Origin: Runella sp. CRIBMP
Lineage (GTDB): Bacteria; Bacteroidota; Bacteroidia; Cytophagales; Spirosomataceae
Direction of reading: 5' to 3'
Length of the DNA: 64,000 bases
NCBI RefSeq assembly: GCF_009905605.1
Contig: NZ_JAAAKZ010000004.1
Coordinates: 248,001 to 312,000, forward strand
Under the pieces are notes generated by a model. That model worked only from the letters and a program-made list of their open reading frames with translations, searched no databases and was not told the DNA's origin. Shown in pieces: positions 59,895-64,000 of this stretch. The first letter of the stretch is position 1. Every line of letters begins with the position of its first letter. Both the position numbers and the translations under genes were made by a program.

Positions 59895-61274
59895 ATGATG
59901 TTTTTTGCCCGTCGTAATTTTGCATTGGTTGCCTTGATTTTAGTGAGTCATACGGGTTTGTTTTCGCAGGTATTGACGATGGAAAGGGCCATTGAAGCAA
60001 CCTTTTCCCATTATCCGACGCTGGCAGCGCAACGCTCGGCGTTGGAGGCGATTCGGGCAAACGCCCGGGTGGTGCGCGACAACCGCTTGCCCAACGTTCG
60101 TCTTCACGACCAGATTGATGTCGGAACGGCCAACGGCCATTCGGGTTCGTATTTTTCGCTGGGGTTAATTGTGCCTACTTCGGGCGGACGACGGACGGAA
60201 AACCGAATGGATTTGGCTTCGGGCAATATTGCGCTGGCCTCTATGGACTGGGAAGTGTATAATTTCGGGCGTTTTAAGGCCGAAGACCAGCTTGCCCGCA
60301 CCGATATTGCCGTTGGAGAATCTGCGCTAGAACGTGAAAAATTTGGGCTGCGCCAAGTCGTCATTACGACCTATTTGGACTTGCTTCGGCTGCATCAACT
60401 TTTGAAAATTGAGCAGGGAAACATCGCCCGCGTGGATACCGTTCGTCGAATCACCGTTAACTTGGTGCGTAACGGTATCAAACCCGGGCTTGATTCGTCG
60501 CTGGTTTCGGTGCAGTTTTCTAAGGCTAAACTCGGCTATTGGCAGGTGTTGGAAGATTATCGGCAGGCTGCCAATCAGCTCGCCACGCTCACGGGGCGCC
60601 CTGTTGAGCAAATGCAAATCGATACCACTTTTCAGTCGGCATCGGTGGGTTTATCTCCCCTTTATTCGGAGCCTACCAACGACCACCCCTTGCTGAAATA
60701 CCGTGATTATTTGGCGAAATACCGCTCGGCAGAAATTGACGTGATTCGTAAAGCTGCCCTGCCGAGGGTGTCGCTGCTGACGGCGACTTGGGCGCGGGGT
60801 TCTAGCATTAACGTTGAAAATAACTACGGACCTTTGGGCAACGGGCTGCTTTATAGCCGAACCAACGTACTGGTCGGGGCGGCAATGACCGTCAACTTGA
60901 CGGATTTTCGTCGTTCTTCCCATCGTATTCAATTGCAACAGTTTCGGGTAAAAGAAGCGACCAATCAACTGGCGGTGGAGCAACTGCAACTTAAAAATAC
61001 CCTCAATGCTTCGGAGGCGATGCTTTCTGTTTTACAACTCGAACTAAAGGAATTGCCCCTTTCATTGCAGTCGGCTACGGCGGCTTACAACCAACGGCTT
61101 TCGCGTTATAACAATGGGTTGGAAAATATTTTGGGGTTAACGGATGCCCTGCAACTGCTTACCTCGGTGGAGAAAGACGTAGTAACTACCCAAAGCCGCG
61201 TTCTTCGGGTGCAACTCCAAAAAGCCTCCGCCACCAATAATTTCGAGGCATTTTTCGCCCTTTTTCGTCGGTAG
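59895..61274 (+). CDS. TolC-family outer-membrane efflux protein
   Basis: Outer-membrane channel of a tripartite efflux pump, 459 residues. A signal peptide (about 1-24, ending LFSQ) precedes the TolC fold seen in MERAIEATFSHYPTLAAQRSALEAIRANARVVRDNRLP and the second internal repeat from about 270. Long helices rich in Gln and Leu form the coiled barrel. It lies 25 bases upstream of the RND gene. No periplasmic adaptor lies between them; one may follow the RND gene beyond the window. Confidence 0.88.
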   Translation: MMFFARRNFALVALILVSHTGLFSQVLTMERAIEATFSHYPTLAAQRSALEAIRANARVVRDNRLPNVRLHDQIDVGTANGHSGSYFSLGLIVPTSGGRRTENRMDLASGNIALASMDWEVYNFGRFKAEDQLARTDIAVGESALEREKFGLRQVVITTYLDLLRLHQLLKIEQGNIARVDTVRRITVNLVRNGIKPGLDSSLVSVQFSKAKLGYWQVLEDYRQAANQLATLTGRPVEQMQIDTTFQSASVGLSPLYSEPTNDHPLLKYRDYLAKYRSAEIDVIRKAALPRVSLLTATWARGSSINVENNYGPLGNGLLYSRTNVLVGAAMTVNLTDFRRSSHRIQLQQFRVKEATNQLAVEQLQLKNTLNASEAMLSVLQLELKELPLSLQSATAAYNQRLSRYNNGLENILGLTDALQLLTSVEKDVVTTQSRVLRVQLQKASATNNFEAFFALFRR

Positions 61275-61299
61275 TATCCCTTAACCACCCATTGTATTT

Positions 61300-64000
61300 A
61301 TGTCGCTCTTGTCCACATCGTTAAAACGTCCGCTTTCGGCTTTGGTGCTGATTGGTGGGCTTGTCGTGTTCTCAATTTTATCGGCTACGAAGATTCCGAT
61401 TGATATATTTCCCCGGCTAAATTCCCCCGTTATTTATGTCATTGAGCCTTACGGCGGGATGTCGCCCGCGCAGATGGAAGGCTTTTTTGCGACCAGAATG
61501 CAGGATCAATTTCTGTACATTTCGGGTGTCAAAGAAATTCAGAGCCGCAGCGTGCAGGGGCTTACCATCGTAAAACTGGCTTTTTATGAAGGGTCCGACA
61601 TGGCGCAGGCCGCTGCCGAAGTGGCGATTCAGGTCAACCGGGCCATGAAATTTTTTCCGCCGGGGGCGTTACCGCCGCAAGTGGTGCGCTACGATGCCTC
61701 CTCGGTACCCATCGGTGACTTAGTTTTTAGTAGCAAAACGCGGGCTCTCAAGGAGATTCACGAATTGGCCGTTACGCGTATTCGACCGCTGTTTTCGACC
61801 ATTCCGGGCCTGACGGCCCCGCCGCCGATTGGAACCAACTCGCGGACTGTTGTGATTAATCTTGACCCCGACAAAATCAGGAGCCTGAACGTATCGCCCG
61901 ATGAAGTGGTCGAGGCTTTAGCGGCCAATAACGTCATGACGCCCTCGGGGAATATTCGCGTTGAAAACCGGACCTACATTACCACCCTCAATTCCCTCGA
62001 AGAAAAAGTCGAAGATTTTAATCAGATTTCCATCAATACCAAGGGCCATCGCACCATTTTTCTGCGTGATTTGGCGACGGTCTCCGACGGTTCTGACGTA
62101 ACGGCGGGCTACGCCTTGGTCAACGGCAACCGTTCTTCTTATATTCCAGTCGTCAAAACGGCCGACGCTTCAACTTGGGACGTGGTGACGCGACTGAAGG
62201 CGAAATTGCCCGAAATGCGTAGCCTCCTTCCAGATGACATTGAGGTTTCGTACGAGTTTGACCAATCCGTTTTTGTGATTAACGCGGTCAAGAGCCTGAT
62301 TTTTGAAGGGGCCCTCGGAGCTATTTTAACGGGCCTGATGGTGTTGCTTTTTTTGGGCGATTGGCGTAGCTCTTTGATTGTGATCATCACGATTCCGGTC
62401 TCCATTATTGCGGCGGTACTACTGCTGAATTTAGCGGGACAAACCATCAATATCATGACTTTGTCGGGGCTGTCGTTGGCCATCGGTATACTGGTGGACC
62501 AAGCCACGGTGACCATTGAAAATATTCACCAACATTTGGAGATGGGGAAACCCAAAAAACTGGCCGTGTACGATGCCTGTCGGGAGGTTGCCTTGCCGCT
62601 TTTGCTGATTTTATTGTGTATTCTGGCCGTTTTTGCTCCATCCTTTTTGATGTCAGGCGTACCGAAAGCCATGTTTCTGCCGCTTTCGCTTTCCATTGGA
62701 TTTGCCATGACGGTCTCTTATTTTTTGGCCCAAAGTCTGGTGCCAATTCTGGCCAATCACCTCATGAAAAGCCACCCTCATGTTGCCGAACACAAAGTGA
62801 ATATAAAACAAAAGACGTCATATTTTGAATGGATGCGCGATGGATTTGTGCAGCAAACTAGGCGATTGATGCGGCGAAATAGGTTGATTGTCAGTGTTTA
62901 TCTTTTGGTGATTTTCATTTTGGCGGGCGTTGGATTTGTCTACATCGGTAAAGACATCTTACCCCAGATTAATTCTGGTCAGATGGTAATTCGGATGAAA
63001 ACCCCCGACGGAACCCGCCTCGAGCGCACCGAAGAAAAGGTAAAAGAACTGCTAAATTTGGTGGATGAAGTGGCCGAAGGAAATCTGGCCGTTTCGTCGG
63101 CTTACGTGGGTGTGGTACCTACAAACTACGCCACTACCAACCTGTACGTCAGCACGAGCGGCTCCAACGATGCGGTGATTAAAGTAGCGTTGGCAAAAGA
63201 ATACCACGCCAATATGCAGGATTTTAAAGAACGCTTGCGTGAGGCAGTAATAGAACAAATGCCTGGCATCACGCTTTCTTTTGAGCCCGCCGACCTGACC
63301 GAAAAACTCATGAGTCAGGGTGCGTACACGCCCATCGAAGTGCAGGTGGCTGGTCGGGACATGGCCCAAATAGAAAGCTATGCCAATCAACTCGTGGGCG
63401 GTTTGGCGGAGGTGCCTTTTTTGCGGGATGTGCGCATCATTCAGCCCCTCAAGTTTCCCGTCATCAATATCAAACTCGACCGCCAAAAACTTGCCATGAT
63501 GGGACTCAACATTCAGCAGGTAGCCCGGTCTATCACGGCGTCAACGTCTTCGAGTCGATTTACCGAAAAAAATCAGTGGCTTGATCAAAAATCGGCCTAC
63601 ACGTACCAAGTGCAGGTTCAGATTCCTGAATATGCCATGCGGAGCTTGCCCCAATTGCAGGAAATTCCGTTGGTGGCGGGTCAGGTACGCCCAGTGCTGT
63701 CGGATGTGGCAACGTTTTCGATGGATACCCTGCCTGGAGAATACGCTCGTACAGGACCGCGACGGTTTGTGACGGTTTCGGCCAATATTCACCACACCGA
63801 TTTGGGGGCCGCAACCACGGCCGTCGAGAAGGTAGTGGCAGGCATGGGCGAAACGCCCAAGGGCCTTGTTACGCAAATCAAGGGGATGTCGTCGTTGTTG
63901 GTCGAAACCCTCGACAGTTTGCAGGTGGGGTTGGCCATTGCGGTGTTGGTCATTTTTCTGCTTTTAGCCGCCAACTATCAATCGTTTAAGCTATCATTTG
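61300..64000 (+). CDS. RND efflux permease, HAE1-like, 3' truncated by the window
   Basis: Inner-membrane proton-driven exporter; 900 codons are present and the frame is still open at the window end. The first membrane span follows LSTSLKRPLSALVLIGGLVV, then the porter domain start KIPIDIFPRLNSPVIYV, the MEGFFATRMQ block and the FFPPGALPP motif. In span 4 the proton-relay pair reads ILVDQATVTIEN: Asp400 is kept but the second Asp of the usual LVDDA is Gln401. Substrate unknown. Same operon as the TolC gene. Confidence 0.9.
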   Translation, partial: MSLLSTSLKRPLSALVLIGGLVVFSILSATKIPIDIFPRLNSPVIYVIEPYGGMSPAQMEGFFATRMQDQFLYISGVKEIQSRSVQGLTIVKLAFYEGSDMAQAAAEVAIQVNRAMKFFPPGALPPQVVRYDASSVPIGDLVFSSKTRALKEIHELAVTRIRPLFSTIPGLTAPPPIGTNSRTVVINLDPDKIRSLNVSPDEVVEALAANNVMTPSGNIRVENRTYITTLNSLEEKVEDFNQISINTKGHRTIFLRDLATVSDGSDVTAGYALVNGNRSSYIPVVKTADASTWDVVTRLKAKLPEMRSLLPDDIEVSYEFDQSVFVINAVKSLIFEGALGAILTGLMVLLFLGDWRSSLIVIITIPVSIIAAVLLLNLAGQTINIMTLSGLSLAIGILVDQATVTIENIHQHLEMGKPKKLAVYDACREVALPLLLILLCILAVFAPSFLMSGVPKAMFLPLSLSIGFAMTVSYFLAQSLVPILANHLMKSHPHVAEHKVNIKQKTSYFEWMRDGFVQQTRRLMRRNRLIVSVYLLVIFILAGVGFVYIGKDILPQINSGQMVIRMKTPDGTRLERTEEKVKELLNLVDEVAEGNLAVSSAYVGVVPTNYATTNLYVSTSGSNDAVIKVALAKEYHANMQDFKERLREAVIEQMPGITLSFEPADLTEKLMSQGAYTPIEVQVAGRDMAQIESYANQLVGGLAEVPFLRDVRIIQPLKFPVINIKLDRQKLAMMGLNIQQVARSITASTSSSRFTEKNQWLDQKSAYTYQVQVQIPEYAMRSLPQLQEIPLVAGQVRPVLSDVATFSMDTLPGEYARTGPRRFVTVSANIHHTDLGAATTAVEKVVAGMGETPKGLVTQIKGMSSLLVETLDSLQVGLAIAVLVIFLLLAANYQSFKLSF

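Overview
The window looks like a chromosomal segment of a Bacteroidota bacterium, most likely a Cytophagales member of the Spirosomataceae/Runella-Dyadobacter kind. The reasons are recurrent TAnnTTTG promoter elements (for example at the tRNA-Ser and DksA-like genes), an SBBP beta-propeller protein, a BamA/TamA-type outer-membrane barrel, DoxX, lipoproteins of Bacteroidota type and moderate GC. The genus is an inference from gene content, not from a marker gene.

Region 1 (1-2.1 kb): start of an S9-type peptidase, DUF2721, a NUDIX hydrolase and an unknown protein closed by a strong terminator.

Region 2 (2.2-21.8 kb) is the centre of interest: one catabolic block on the + strand, interrupted only by an AraC-type regulator. 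A BTAD/SARP-like regulator is followed by a P450, a two-subunit PEP-synthase-like phosphotransferase, two HD phosphohydrolases, an aldehyde dehydrogenase, an SDR dehydrogenase, a [2Fe-2S] ferredoxin and a ferredoxin reductase. This set matches the Cre pathway of Corynebacterium glutamicum, in which p-cresol is first phosphorylated, the methyl group is oxidised by P450, the phosphate is removed and the product is oxidised to 4-hydroxybenzoate. Next come pcaH, pcaG, pcaB, a pcaD-pcaC fusion, pobA, a pcaI-pcaJ fusion and pcaF. Together they encode a complete predicted route from p-cresol through 4-hydroxybenzoate and protocatechuate to succinyl-CoA and acetyl-CoA. A bidirectional terminator closes the block.

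Region 3 (21.8-40.6 kb) is mostly housekeeping: an HxlR regulator with a perfect 15-bp-arm operator facing an NmrA-type reductase and DoxX, an ABC exporter, a lipoprotein, a Tat-exported PLP enzyme, LemA and DUF2207, TraB/GumN, a LolA-like protein, a CPBP protease, murQ, psd, a Glu/Leu dehydrogenase, a cysteine-poor DksA-like protein, a dienoyl-CoA reductase and dienoyl-CoA isomerase pair, and a trans-sulfuration enzyme.

Region 4 (40.7-51.2 kb) is an accessory island beginning just after a tRNA-Ser gene. It holds a type I restriction-modification system (hsdR, hsdM, hsdS) broken up by a GxxExxY gene and an intact vapBC-like pair. Beside it is a graveyard of toxin-antitoxin genes carrying frameshifts or stop codons. 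Two extra copies of the 3' end of hsdS lie between these genes, each directly behind a toxin gene, which suggests repeated insertion at the hsdS tail.

Region 5 (51.3-64 kb): an SBBP protein with a C9 tract upstream, an outer-membrane barrel, a DUF2236 oxygenase-like protein, a GT-C membrane glycosyltransferase, a possible small RNA, a two-component system, and a divergent TolC plus RND efflux pair, the RND gene being cut by the window end.
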